NCBI RefSeq assembly: GCF_002160525.1
Contig: NZ_NFKT01000037.1
Span: 1 to 40,866 of the forward strand
Direction: 5' to 3'
Source: Lachnoclostridium sp. An169
Lineage (GTDB): Bacteria > Bacillota > Clostridia > Lachnospirales > Lachnospiraceae
DNA: 40,866 nucleotides
Part shown: positions 1 through 8,263 of the stretch, piece by piece
How the letters are laid out: each line of letters begins with the position of its first letter
How positions within the stretch are numbered: the first letter of the stretch is position 1
Program-made: the position numbers and the translations under genes
Notes under the pieces: generated by a model
Database searches by the model: none
What the model saw: only the letters and a program-made list of their open reading frames with translations
What the model was told of the DNA's origin: nothing

Positions 1-58
1 GGTATTTTTGATTTCAATTATGCATTTTCGTTTTCGATTACTCATTTCAGGAATAAAA

Positions 59-87
59 CCCCGGAAGCAAGCCTTCCGGGGTTTGTT
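59..87 (+). terminator. Intrinsic terminator of a gene outside the window
   Basis: A perfect 9-bp stem (CCCCGGAAG at 59-67, CTTCCGGGG at 73-81) with a 5-nt loop is followed by TTTGTT. It looks like a rho-independent terminator of a plus-strand gene to the left. It sits only about 20 bp before the broken ATPase fragment, so little transcription should reach that fragment from upstream. Confidence 0.8.
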
Positions 88-104
88 ATACTAATGATAC
101 ATAA

Positions 105-353
105 CCCACGGGATCTCTGGATTCCAATTCCTCCAGGATGCTCCTGACCATGCTGACCGAGCTCAACGAACGGCTTGATACCACGATCCTCATGGTTACG
201 CATGATGCATTTTCCGCGAGCTACTGTACGAGGATCCTGTTCATCAAGGACGGGAAGATCTTCAACGAGCTGAACCGGGGGCAGGATTTGCGGAAAGATT
301 TCTTTGCGAAGATACTGGAAGTGGTATCCGTTCTGGGAGGTGAGCAGAAATGA
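105..353 (+). pseudogene. 3' fragment of a BceA-type ABC transporter ATPase
   Basis: This is the last part of a bacitracin-type (BceA/MacB-like) ABC ATPase. Reading in frame from 105, directly after a stop at 102-104, gives PTGSLDSNSSR, which matches the segment just after Walker B in this family (EPTGNLDS). It continues through the H-loop (MVTHDAFSASYC) to a normal C-terminus. The Walker A, Q-loop, signature motif and Walker B aspartate/glutamate are absent, so about two thirds of the usual ~250 residues are lost. The first ATG (138) has no convincing ribosome site. Its stop overlaps the permease ATG (ATGA, 350-353), which shows it once formed an operon with that gene. A non-functional remnant is the best reading. 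It could also be the edge of a rearrangement in this strain. Confidence 0.85.
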
Positions 354-2359
354 GTTCTGTGAAACTGATCCTGAAAAATGTGAGAAAAAATATCCGGGAT
401 TATCTCGTTTATTTTCTCACGCTGATGCTCTCAGTCAGCCTGTTTTACGCATTCAATTCCATTGCCGACCAGTCAGCGTTTGCAGAGATCGGGGCTACGA
501 AAGAACTGCTCTATGAACAGCTTGGCATTCTGCTCTCCATGCTGTCGGTGGTGATCGCGGCAGTGCTTGCATTTCTTGTCATTTATGCAAACGGATTCCT
601 CCTGCGCAGAAGGAAGAAGGAACTGGGCATCTATATGGTGCTGGGCATGAAGAAGGGACGGATCTCGCGGATTTTTGCCGGGGAGACCCTGTGTGTAGGG
701 CTGCTTTCGCTTGCGGTTGGGATCCTGCCCGGCGTGGCGTTTTCCCAGGTACTCTCCCTTGTGTCGCTGAAGCTGTTTGCTGTTGACATGACGGAGTTTG
801 GCTTTGTGTTTTCCGTAGATGCCCTGGAGAAAACGGCGGTCTGCTTTGCCGTTATCTTCGGAATTGTCATGATCTTTAATGTGTGGTCCATTTCCGGGGT
901 GAAGCTGATCGACCTTTTACGTGCGGGCAGGAAAAATGAAAATGTCCGGGAGCCGGGCAGGATCGTAAGCGCCGTGCTGTTTTTCCTTGCGGCAGGACTG
1001 ATGATTTTCGGATGTACCCTGTTCTGGAAAAACGGGCTCCTGCCGCAGCGGGACAGCATGGATTTCCAGGTCGCGAGTGCAGCGCTGGCAGTGGGAACGG
1101 TGTTGTTTTTCTATACGGCTGCCACAGTGATCCTAAGCGCGGTGCGGATGAATGACCGGGTTTATCTGCGGGGGCTTAATACCTTTCTGGTGCGCCAGGT
1201 CGGCAGCAGGATTCATACGAATTATATTACTATAGCAGTGGTATGCGGGCTTCTGACAGTTACGATCTGTACGGTGTCAGCGGGAGTGAGTACGGCCATA
1301 GCCATGAATGACCTGTCGGAGGTATCCACGCCCTATGACCTGAATGTACTCTCTGATGTGGAGATAGACGGGGACAGCAACGTGGCGGACTATCTGCTGA
1401 GTCAGGGGATCGATATGGAAAGTTATGCGGAAGAAATGGAACAGATCACCCTTCTGGAAGCAGATCTGACTTACGGAGATCTGTTTGAAGGGCAGAAGCT
1501 GAACCTCTGGCAGTTTGACGCAGCGCTTCCGGAAGTTGCGGTAAATGCGGTCTCCCTGTCCGATTTCAACCGGGCTCTCGCCATGCAGGGGAAGGCGCCG
1601 GTATCACTGAATGAAGATGAGTATCTGCTGAACTGCAACTATGAGGGGACAATCGCTTATGTGGAGCGGGCTTACAAGGAACATCCAACGCTCACAGTCG
1701 CAGGAAATGAATTGAAACGTGCCTCTGCTGAACTGCTCCATGAGACATTTTTTATGACTCAGGTTGGAAATAACGACCGGGGGACTTTGATTCTCCCGGA
1801 CAGTACCGCGCAGAAACTGGAGAAAGATATGAATATCCTGCTGGTGAAGTACAGGGAACAGACGGATTCTGATGAGGTGCTGCAGAAATTGATTCCCATA
1901 GGACTGGATGAAAGCCATGGTTACCGCTACACAGAGAAAAATATGATGTACGATATGTACTACGGTTCCAGTGCCCTGCTTGTATTTCTCTGCTGTTATA
2001 TCGGACTGGTGTTTCTGATGATCTGTGCGGCTCTGCTCGCTTTGAAACAGCTCACCGAGACAGCGGATAATGTTTACCGGTACACGCTGATTCGGAAACT
2101 GGGCGCTGATGACAGGCAGATCGACCGCACTGTGTTCTTCCAGACAGCAGTGTTTTTCGCGGCTCCCCTCGTTGTGGCGGGCGTGTTCTCAGCCGTGCTC
2201 CTTCGAAAAGCGATAGAAATGATTGAAGAATTTATGAATATCCACATCTCATCCAATGTGGTCTTTACAGTTGTTCTGTTTCTGGTGGTCTACGGAGGTT
2301 ATTTCCTGGCGGCGTATCTGTCATGCAGGAGGATGGTGAGGGAGCAGAGAAAAGGATGA
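350..2359 (+). CDS. BceB/FtsX-type ABC transporter permease
   Basis: A 669-residue membrane protein of the BceB family, the permease half of peptide-antibiotic resistance and sensing ABC transporters. The start MSSVKLILKNVRKNIRDY is typical of the family. The first TM segment lies near residues 16-36, three more fall before residue 180, and others lie near 205-310. A large hydrophilic, probably extracellular domain of about 230 residues follows (roughly 310-540). The last three TM segments are near 545-570, 600-625 and 635-655. This long loop between TM7 and TM8 is the hallmark of BceB proteins and is where target peptides are bound. The ATG overlaps the stop of the truncated ATPase (ATGA), and GGGAGG lies 10 nt upstream. 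The gene looks intact, but its cognate ATPase is broken and no histidine kinase or response regulator is visible, so it may be an orphan or may use an ATPase encoded elsewhere. Confidence 0.85.
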   Translation: MSSVKLILKNVRKNIRDYLVYFLTLMLSVSLFYAFNSIADQSAFAEIGATKELLYEQLGILLSMLSVVIAAVLAFLVIYANGFLLRRRKKELGIYMVLGMKKGRISRIFAGETLCVGLLSLAVGILPGVAFSQVLSLVSLKLFAVDMTEFGFVFSVDALEKTAVCFAVIFGIVMIFNVWSISGVKLIDLLRAGRKNENVREPGRIVSAVLFFLAAGLMIFGCTLFWKNGLLPQRDSMDFQVASAALAVGTVLFFYTAATVILSAVRMNDRVYLRGLNTFLVRQVGSRIHTNYITIAVVCGLLTVTICTVSAGVSTAIAMNDLSEVSTPYDLNVLSDVEIDGDSNVADYLLSQGIDMESYAEEMEQITLLEADLTYGDLFEGQKLNLWQFDAALPEVAVNAVSLSDFNRALAMQGKAPVSLNEDEYLLNCNYEGTIAYVERAYKEHPTLTVAGNELKRASAELLHETFFMTQVGNNDRGTLILPDSTAQKLEKDMNILLVKYREQTDSDEVLQKLIPIGLDESHGYRYTEKNMMYDMYYGSSALLVFLCCYIGLVFLMICAALLALKQLTETADNVYRYTLIRKLGADDRQIDRTVFFQTAVFFAAPLVVAGVFSAVLLRKAIEMIEEFMNIHISSNVVFTVVLFLVVYGGYFLAAYLSCRRMVREQRKG

Positions 2360-2394
2360 GAGCGGCGGGACCCAGAGCGACAGAGATAAGACCG

Positions 2395-2434
2395 GCGGGG
2401 CAAACAAAAACAGCTTGTTTCTTATTTACCCCGC
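2395..2434. repeat. Hairpin repeat, copy 1 (possible bidirectional terminator)
   Basis: Outer arms GCGGGG (2395-2400) and CCCCGC (2429-2434) enclose further pairing and an inner AAACA-GCT-TGTTT hairpin. The core AAAACAGCTTGTTTCT (2407-2422) recurs exactly at 6316-6331, inside a similar hairpin. It lies between two convergent genes, so it may terminate both, although no clean T-run follows. Confidence 0.55.
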
Positions 2435-2475
2435 ACCGATGATGCCTGTTAAGATAAAGCGAATATAAAGTACTG

Positions 2476-3402
2476 CTATTTTTTAAAGAAGATCTTCAGA
2501 CAGCGGTACAGATCGGTAATCCACTGGCGGTAGTTGTGCTCTCCGCCGGGACCTGCGGCAAAGCAGCAGTTCTTTTCGGTCAGATGTTCCGGGCAGGCAT
2601 CGAGCATATACTGATAGGTTGCAAGATGCGTGTCAAACATCTGGTCCCGGTCACCGCACCCGTTATACCAGTACCGCAGGGGAGGAGCTGCGCGCAGCGC
2701 GCGGGCAGCCGCCTCCATCCTTTCTTTGTCGGCAGTTACGTGAAAAGCAGGCTGCAGCTCAAAGCGGATCATTCCTGCTGAGTAACTGCCGATATAGGCA
2801 AACAGGTCTGCCATATGTTCCATGACAGAGAAGTAACCGGTGACGGAACCCTGGGATGCGCCCGCGTATGCCTGATGCTCCCTTGCCGCGGCAAAGTCCT
2901 GCCGGGTAGTGCCCTCTGCATAGACGGAATAGCGCTTCTGTATACAGGGCATGATGTCGTTTTCCATTTCCATCCAAAAGTAACTGCTGTTGGAAAAATA
3001 AGCGTCTGCATAGTCCGGGCGTTTTTGGAAGCGGGGGACATCTTCATTAAAACTGGGGGTCACGATGATCAGAGGCTTCGCAGAACCCTCCTGGATCATA
3101 TGGTCTGCCAGGTTCCGGGTAATATTCCCCGCATCCGTATATATCCGGGTGTCGGACGCCGGAAAGCGCCCCTCCCCGAACCAGTATCCTTCATCATCTG
3201 TGCCGCCATGCAGCAGATAGAGGACATTGTATTTTTTTGAATTGTCATAGCCATAAGGCAGATAGACATACATGGATTTTTCCAGGGGAGGGCACTCCTC
3301 CCCGTAGAACCTTTCCAAAGCGTAAGCGCGGGACGTGTACCGGATATGCTCGACGGTTCCCGGCTCAGTACAGGGCGTGTAATATCTGTCCGGCAGCTTC
3401 AT
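2476..3402 (-). CDS. Alpha/beta-hydrolase esterase, CE1/feruloyl esterase-like
   Basis: A 308-residue cytoplasmic serine esterase of the esterase-D/CE1 type. These enzymes remove acetyl or feruloyl groups from plant polysaccharides or their oligosaccharides. Visible motifs are LHGG (residues 64-67, oxyanion region), the nucleophile elbow GASQG (181-185, Ser183), a likely acid in GCGDRDQ (Asp251/253) and the catalytic His in GGEHNYRQW (His289). There is no signal peptide, so it should act on imported substrate. The ATG at 3402 follows AAAGGAGG. It lies 17 bp downstream of the GPH symporter and is almost certainly cotranscribed with it, pointing to import followed by de-esterification of an acylated glycoside. 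The substrate cannot be told from sequence. Confidence 0.8.
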   Translation of the reverse strand: MKLPDRYYTPCTEPGTVEHIRYTSRAYALERFYGEECPPLEKSMYVYLPYGYDNSKKYNVLYLLHGGTDDEGYWFGEGRFPASDTRIYTDAGNITRNLADHMIQEGSAKPLIIVTPSFNEDVPRFQKRPDYADAYFSNSSYFWMEMENDIMPCIQKRYSVYAEGTTRQDFAAAREHQAYAGASQGSVTGYFSVMEHMADLFAYIGSYSAGMIRFELQPAFHVTADKERMEAAARALRAAPPLRYWYNGCGDRDQMFDTHLATYQYMLDACPEHLTEKNCCFAAGPGGEHNYRQWITDLYRCLKIFFKK

Positions 3403-3419
3403 GTTTTATACCTCCTTTA

Positions 3420-4889
3420 TCACTGTGCGGTATGTTCCTGCAGATGTTTCTTCTTTTCCTCGATTCTTTTCTGGACATGAACCATTTCTTCCTTACCCAG
3501 AGTATAGAACTTCATTGCCACGATCGTGCAGAGCCATCCCAGAATCGGCAGCACGTAAATGATGATGATACCGACTGCTTTCAGCGGTGTGGTCGGATCG
3601 TCCGTCGGCTGCGGCATGGTGTGGGTATATCCGATCAGCGCGAGCAGGGATGTGGTGATCAGCATACCCAGGGAGGATACGATCTGGTCAATAAAGTTAT
3701 AAGTAGATGTTACTACCGCGGACAGATACTTGCCGGAACGGTCCAGTTCATAGTCGATGATATCTGCTCTCATGGCTCCGTTTACCGTACTTACATTGAG
3801 TCGTCCGAATTCCATGCCGAGCCGGAGCACTACGAAGATGACCAGGAGAACCGGCGTAACAAGGATAGAGCGCATATCTGTGGCGATGCAGAAAAGCATC
3901 GAAGCGGCAGCAAAAATGGTTGCCACCCATGTCCACACAACGACGCCTTTCTTAGCGCCGTGTTTACCGGCATAACGGGCTCCGATGAAGGTCAGCAGGA
4001 CTGCCGGAAGCGCAGTCAGTACGTTTAATATAGATCCGAACTGTATATTCCCCATGAGGATACCGAAGAAGATGGTCGATACCACAGCTTGGCTTGACGC
4101 CTGGTTGGCAATCTTGTCGGATACTGCCGCGATGACATACATCTGGAAGGGGCGGTTGCTCTTCAGAAAATCCCACATATCGCAGAATCCGACTTCCTCC
4201 TCGGCTATGCTCTCAAATGTCTCCGGACGGTCGATACCGGTGATACCGATACAGCAGAGAATGTGGAAAACGAGAGCTACAATCACATAGACGATACATG
4301 TCATGGCGAGCATCTCATTGGTGTACTGGTTGCCGAACACAGGGAGGATCGCGAGTGTGACGATCAGGTTAAAGAAGATCGCCCCGAAAGCGTTGAATGC
4401 GATGCCCCAGTAGAATACGGCAGGGCGCTGTTTCGGGTCATTGGAGAGCGCCGGTCCGATCATGTTGGCAGCGATATCCCCGATGGAATTCCCAAGTATG
4501 TAGACCAGATACATTACGATAAAAAATACGATGCCGAATTTTCCGCTGCCCCATACGAACAGCATGAATACTGCAAAAGTACGGATCAGAAAGCCGATGG
4601 TCATCATAATACGGATCTTTCCAAAGCGCGTATCCATCTTGTCGATGACAAGGGCGATGAACGGGTCGATCAGACCATCGAATACCCTGGACACGGTCAG
4701 AATAATGCCGACCACGCTTACGACCACTCCGTATCCGGAGTTTGCCAGATAACTGATTACCCCGATCATGACGCCGAACGCCGATGAGATCAGTCCGTTT
4801 GTCTGTCCGAGCGCGATCTGCCACCACCTGGCACGGTGGTAAGCTACCCCGTCGATTTCACTTGCTGAAAGTTTCTTGCGTTTTCCCAT
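3420..4889 (-). CDS. GPH-family sugar:cation symporter
   Basis: A 489-residue MFS transporter of the glycoside-pentoside-hexuronide (GPH; melibiose carrier MelB, xyloside carrier XynB) family. It has about 12 hydrophobic segments. The N-terminal half contains the conserved region around VFDGLIDPFIALVIDKMDTRFGK, the typical loop 2-3 motif (D-x-x-x-D-P followed by RFGK) involved in cation-coupled sugar transport. The C-terminus is cytosolic and charged. The ATG at 4889 follows GGAGG. It heads a two-gene unit with the downstream esterase and is divergent from an AraC regulator. It probably imports a plant-derived glycoside, but the exact sugar is unknown. Confidence 0.85.
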   Translation of the reverse strand: MGKRKKLSASEIDGVAYHRARWWQIALGQTNGLISSAFGVMIGVISYLANSGYGVVVSVVGIILTVSRVFDGLIDPFIALVIDKMDTRFGKIRIMMTIGFLIRTFAVFMLFVWGSGKFGIVFFIVMYLVYILGNSIGDIAANMIGPALSNDPKQRPAVFYWGIAFNAFGAIFFNLIVTLAILPVFGNQYTNEMLAMTCIVYVIVALVFHILCCIGITGIDRPETFESIAEEEVGFCDMWDFLKSNRPFQMYVIAAVSDKIANQASSQAVVSTIFFGILMGNIQFGSILNVLTALPAVLLTFIGARYAGKHGAKKGVVVWTWVATIFAAASMLFCIATDMRSILVTPVLLVIFVVLRLGMEFGRLNVSTVNGAMRADIIDYELDRSGKYLSAVVTSTYNFIDQIVSSLGMLITTSLLALIGYTHTMPQPTDDPTTPLKAVGIIIIYVLPILGWLCTIVAMKFYTLGKEEMVHVQKRIEEKKKHLQEHTAQ

Positions 4890-4937
4890 TTTTGTACCTC
4901 CATTTTCTTCTTTTTGGACTTGTGTTCTTTTCCTGCT

Positions 4938-4943
4938 ATTATA
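4938..4943 (-). promoter_or_regulatory. -10 element of the symporter-esterase promoter
   Basis: Reads TATAAT on the minus strand, 49 nt upstream of the symporter ATG. No good -35 is found at 17 bp (TATAAC), which fits a promoter that needs an activator such as the divergent AraC protein. Confidence 0.5.
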
Positions 4944-4998
4944 GGGATTAAATGCAGAAAGTTATATTAAAAAAGTACATTTTTTATCAAAAAAAGTG

Positions 4999-5004
4999 TA
5001 TAAT
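4999..5004 (+). promoter_or_regulatory. -10 element of the AraC regulator promoter
   Basis: A consensus TATAAT preceded directly by TG. The -35 region is poor. It lies 41 nt before the chosen ATG at 5045 and downstream of a longer in-frame ATG at 4952, which argues against that longer start. Confidence 0.55.
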
Positions 5005-5044
5005 ACAGGAAAAATGGGAATCATTCGGATTCAAAGGAGGGGAG

Positions 5045-6253
5045 ATGTTGAAACACAGGTATGATTTTCTCAGGACGCTGCAGCTGGCGACAGGGATTAC
5101 GATCTCGATTGCCGATACCCGTTCGGGGATTATTCTGGCGCATCCGGATGTGCGTCTGCCACGGATGATCGCCTATGCGGCAAGCCAGTTTGAAGAAAAC
5201 GGATGCGATCTGGAACACCCGCTGCTGGTCAGCGATCAGTCGCTTTACTTTTTTGCCCTTGCAGGTCTGGGAAGCAGCAGTTATGTGATGCTTGGCCCGG
5301 TGGGACCGGTAAAATACGGTGAAAAACTGCTCCGCCGCCATCTGGAAGCGTCCCCTTATGCGGAAGAAACAGATGCGGTTCTCAATCTGCTGCGCTATGG
5401 ACCGAACTGTTCTGTGCAGAATGTGATGAACACTCTCCGTCTGGCGGTTCATATTATTTCAGGCCAGTTGGTATCAACAGACAATATCCGTATGCTTTCC
5501 CAGGATTTTCTGGAAGGAAATACGAAAGAGAATATCGGAGGCACCCTGGTGAAAAATCAGTATGAGGCTGCGGAAAACGGGGAGGCACACACTCCGTGGG
5601 CATATGAGGAACTTTTCCAACAGGCAATCCGTGAGGGCAATCCGGAAGTATTCCGCGAGTACCGCAGCAGACCGGTTCCCGGGATGATCGGAAGAATGTC
5701 GGAAAATGACACCAGACAGAAACGCTATGAGTTTGTCGCATCCGTCACGCTGTTCTGCCGGGCTGCGATCCAGGGCGGGCTGGATTCGGAGACAGCTTAC
5801 TTAATCAGCGACACATTCTGCCAGGAGATGGATCTTCTGCCTCCTCCTGTGGATACGGGGCGGCTTTATATCAGCGCGGTAAATACTTATATCAGCAAAG
5901 TGAGAGAGGTACAGGGGACAAAAAAGAAGTATTCCCCGGATATTGCGGAATGCTGCCGCTTTATAGAAAATAATGTCCAGAACCATATCGGTCTGACGGA
6001 AATTGCCCTGCACTGCGGAATTTCCAAGAGGTGGATTTCCCGCAAATTCCGTAAGGAAACCGGCTGTACGATCCCGGAATATATTCAGCGCAAAAAACTG
6101 GAGCGCGCCCGGCAGCTGCTTCAGTATACCCGGTACTCTGTCAGTGAGATCAGCAGTATTCTGCAGTACAGCACCCAGAGTTATTTTACAGAACAGTTCC
6201 GAAAAAGATATCATATGACTCCGAAGAAATTCCGGGAGATGTACGGTGCGTAG
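5045..6253 (+). CDS. AraC-family transcriptional regulator
   Basis: A 402-residue regulator. The C-terminal ~100 residues (about 300-400) form the two helix-turn-helix motifs of AraC/XylS proteins: LTEIALHCGISKRWISRKF for the first and VSEISSILQYSTQSYFTEQF for the second, followed by MTPKKFREM. The first 270 residues are a sensor region I do not recognise as a cupin; it resembles N-terminal domains of AraC proteins next to GPH transporters in Clostridia. The start at 5045 is supported by AAAGGAGG (5033-5040) and by the TATAAT at 4999, which excludes the in-frame ATG at 4952. It is divergent from the symporter/esterase pair and is probably its sugar-responsive activator. Confidence 0.85.
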   Translation: MLKHRYDFLRTLQLATGITISIADTRSGIILAHPDVRLPRMIAYAASQFEENGCDLEHPLLVSDQSLYFFALAGLGSSSYVMLGPVGPVKYGEKLLRRHLEASPYAEETDAVLNLLRYGPNCSVQNVMNTLRLAVHIISGQLVSTDNIRMLSQDFLEGNTKENIGGTLVKNQYEAAENGEAHTPWAYEELFQQAIREGNPEVFREYRSRPVPGMIGRMSENDTRQKRYEFVASVTLFCRAAIQGGLDSETAYLISDTFCQEMDLLPPPVDTGRLYISAVNTYISKVREVQGTKKKYSPDIAECCRFIENNVQNHIGLTEIALHCGISKRWISRKFRKETGCTIPEYIQRKKLERARQLLQYTRYSVSEISSILQYSTQSYFTEQFRKRYHMTPKKFREMYGA

Positions 6254-6307
6254 AGTAAGAGTACGGGACGAATGACGGCTTTGTCAGGATATGCACCTTA
6301 ATACCGG

Positions 6308-6339
6308 GGCGGGTGAAAACAGCTTGTTTCTCATCTGCC
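6308..6339. repeat. Hairpin repeat, copy 2
   Basis: Arms GGCGGGTGA (6308-6316) and TCATCTGCC (6331-6339) pair with two G-U wobbles around an inner AAACA-GCT-TGTTT hairpin. It shares 16 identical bases (6316-6331) with the hairpin at 2395-2434. Flanking ATGACGGC/GCCGTCAT (8 bp) gives a further outer stem. It lies just downstream of the AraC gene. Confidence 0.55.
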
Positions 6340-6352
6340 GTCATGGTATTAT
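6324..6352 (+). promoter_or_regulatory. Candidate promoter of the AAA/PD-(D/E)XK gene
   Basis: TTGTTT (6324-6329), 17-bp spacer, TATTAT (6347-6352), about 53 nt before the ATG at 6405. The -35 lies within the hairpin repeat. Weak match, medium-low confidence. Confidence 0.35.
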
Positions 6353-6404
6353 TTTAACTGTAAACAGGAAAGCAGTCAGCGGAAAAGCAGGAGGTGCGTG
6401 CAGT

Positions 6405-8000
6405 ATGGGAAATTACCTGAATCCCGGGAACAGCGGATTCCGGGAAATAAGGAACAGCAGATATGTGGATAAGTCAGGGCTGATCGCTCTGATTAATGAC
6501 ACTATCGGCACAAAGCAGAAACTGACCTGTATCAGCAGACCCAGGCGTTTCGGAAAATCATTTGCTGCACAGATGCTGTGTGCATATTACGACAGGACAT
6601 GTGATTCGTCGGGGCTCTTTGACGATCTGCTTATCGCGAAAGAGAAAAGCTATCAGAAGTACCGGAACCGGTATGACGTGATCTATCTGGACATGACCGG
6701 CGTGATTGGAGAGACTTCCCTGTCTGATATTGTTCCTTATATAAGAAAAAATCTTGTCAGTGAACTGATGGAAATATATCCGGGGCTTCAGGCTGCGGAA
6801 GGGTTCGCCCCCACGCTTGCGAATGCAGCCAGACTGTCGGGAAACCGGTTTATCGCAATCATCGATGAGTGGGATGCGCCGATTCGCGAGGCAAAAGACC
6901 AGCCGGATATTCAGAGAGAATACCTGGAGTTTCTGCGGTCGCTGTTCAAAAACAGTGGTATGACGGATAAAATATTTGCCGCTGTTTATATGACGGGGAT
7001 TCTTCCGATAAAAAAAGACGGATCCCAGTCTGCTATCTCGGATTTTGAGGAATTTACGATGGTCAAGCCCCGTCAGTTCGGGGCTTATGTCGGGTTTACG
7101 GAAGAAGAAGTTGAGAAACTCTGCGAGGAGTATCATCGGGATTTTACAAAAATGAAGCAGTGGTATGACGGATATGCCTTCCCGGGAGTCGGTTCTGTAT
7201 ATAATCCGAACTCTGTCATGAAGGCGGTCCGCAATGATGATTTTGATTCCTACTGGACACAGACCTCGGCGGCTGAAAGCCTGATGGGGTATATCAGTCT
7301 TGATTTTGACGGGCTGTCCAGGACAGTCGCTGATCTGATCGGCGGAGTGGAGGTAAGAGTGGATACCAGGGCGTTCGCAAATGATCTGGTGACTTTCCGG
7401 AACAGGGATGACGTGCTTACCCTGCTGATCCATCTGGGGTATCTTGCCTATGATGGAAAGACGCAGAAAGCGAGAATCCCGAACGAGGAGATCCGGCAGG
7501 AGTTTGCCCATACGATCCGGGAGGTAAAGAGAGACGAGACAATCCGCCGGGTACAGGAAAGCAGTCAGCTGATCTATGATACTGTCCATGGAAATGAAGA
7601 AGCTGTAGCAAGGCAGATTGAGAAAATTCACGGAGAAGAAGCACCGCTGTATTACAATAATGAACAGGCGCTGAGAAGTGTGATCAAGCGTGCATATTTC
7701 AGTTATGCAGATGAGTTTGTGAAATTTGAGGAGCTGCCTGCCGGTAACGGATATGCGGATATCGTGTATCTCCCGAAACGGGATTCGATGATGCCTGTTC
7801 TGGTAATTGAACTGAAGTGGAATCAGTCAGCAGAGGGGGCGATCCGTCAGATCAGGGAGAGAAACTACCCGGATGCGGTCAGAAACTATGGTGGAGATAT
7901 TCTTCTGGTGGGAATCAGTTATAACAAAGATGCACCACCGGGAAAACGCAGGCATGAATGTGTGATCGAGCGTTATGAGAAGGAAGAACCGGTCTCTTAA
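6405..8000 (+). CDS. AAA-ATPase-like protein with C-terminal PD-(D/E)XK domain (copy 1)
   Basis: A 531-residue protein of the AAA-ATPase_like (PF09820) plus PDDEXK_9 (PF08011) type, common in gut Bacteroidetes and Clostridia and of unknown function. The Walker A-like motif is RPRRFGKS (residues 46-52) and the Walker B-like motif is FIAIIDEWDAP. The C-terminal nuclease-like domain shows GYADIVYL (metal-binding Asp), VIELKW (ExK) and a QxxxxY helix (RQIRERNY). ATG 6405 was chosen because GGAGG precedes it (6390-6394) and the family normally starts close to the YVDKS motif; 38 more in-frame codons upstream have no ribosome site. It stands alone, without a clear functional partner. Whether it is a nuclease, a defence or an addiction factor is not established. 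Confidence 0.8.
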   Translation: MGNYLNPGNSGFREIRNSRYVDKSGLIALINDTIGTKQKLTCISRPRRFGKSFAAQMLCAYYDRTCDSSGLFDDLLIAKEKSYQKYRNRYDVIYLDMTGVIGETSLSDIVPYIRKNLVSELMEIYPGLQAAEGFAPTLANAARLSGNRFIAIIDEWDAPIREAKDQPDIQREYLEFLRSLFKNSGMTDKIFAAVYMTGILPIKKDGSQSAISDFEEFTMVKPRQFGAYVGFTEEEVEKLCEEYHRDFTKMKQWYDGYAFPGVGSVYNPNSVMKAVRNDDFDSYWTQTSAAESLMGYISLDFDGLSRTVADLIGGVEVRVDTRAFANDLVTFRNRDDVLTLLIHLGYLAYDGKTQKARIPNEEIRQEFAHTIREVKRDETIRRVQESSQLIYDTVHGNEEAVARQIEKIHGEEAPLYYNNEQALRSVIKRAYFSYADEFVKFEELPAGNGYADIVYLPKRDSMMPVLVIELKWNQSAEGAIRQIRERNYPDAVRNYGGDILLVGISYNKDAPPGKRRHECVIERYEKEEPVS

Positions 8001-8022
8001 GAAAACCGGTTCTGAAATTTTA
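7986..8022 (+). terminator. Terminator of the copy 1 gene
   Basis: A perfect 9-bp stem AGAACCGGT (7986-7994) / ACCGGTTCT (8006-8014) spans the stop codon and is followed by a T-rich stretch (GAAATTTTAATC). Confidence 0.65.
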
Positions 8023-8101
8023 ATCGCATTTTTATATTTTTTCATTTTCTTTTATAATCTCATCATACTTTGTCCACATTTTCCTATTATACTAAGACTC
8101 A

Positions 8102-8160
8102 GATAGTTGATAAAACAACTATCAAATCCCCCCTCATAAAGCAAGGCACCAGGAGGTGCC
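8102..8160. repeat. Two intergenic hairpins
   Basis: GATAGTTG (8102-8109) / CAACTATC (8116-8123), and GGCACC (8145-8150) / GGTGCC (8155-8160) flanked by AAAG/CTTT that can extend the second stem through a small internal loop. They sit between two terminators and belong to neither neighbouring gene. Their role is unknown. Confidence 0.45.
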
Positions 8161-8194
8161 GCACTTTACTCTCATTCCTTTTAGATAACTTATA

Positions 8195-8236
8195 AAACAA
8201 CGGGAACCCGTCGGCTGCAAAGTCGACGGGTTCCCG
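8195..8236 (-). terminator. Terminator of the small DUF2007-like gene
   Basis: A 13-bp perfect stem, CGGGAACCCGTCG (8201-8213) / CGACGGGTTCCCG (8224-8236). On the minus strand it is followed by TTGTTTTATAAG. It lies 27 nt after the stop of the minus-strand gene. Confidence 0.8.
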
Positions 8237-8263
8237 CGTTATCAGGATATTATTCAATGTTGT

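Noticed and set aside
4952..5044. A longer N-terminus for the AraC regulator
   Set aside because: The upstream ATG precedes the TATAAT box at 4999 and has no ribosome site.
6558..7631. A 357-codon antisense open frame within the copy 1 AAA/PD-(D/E)XK gene
   Set aside because: It has no ribosome site or recognisable motifs and mirrors the codon structure of the real gene.
8134..8175. A 13-codon minus-strand ORF (MRVKCGTSWCLAL) after AAGGA
   Set aside because: Very short and formed by a hairpin arm; no evidence of translation, although the hairpins are reported.
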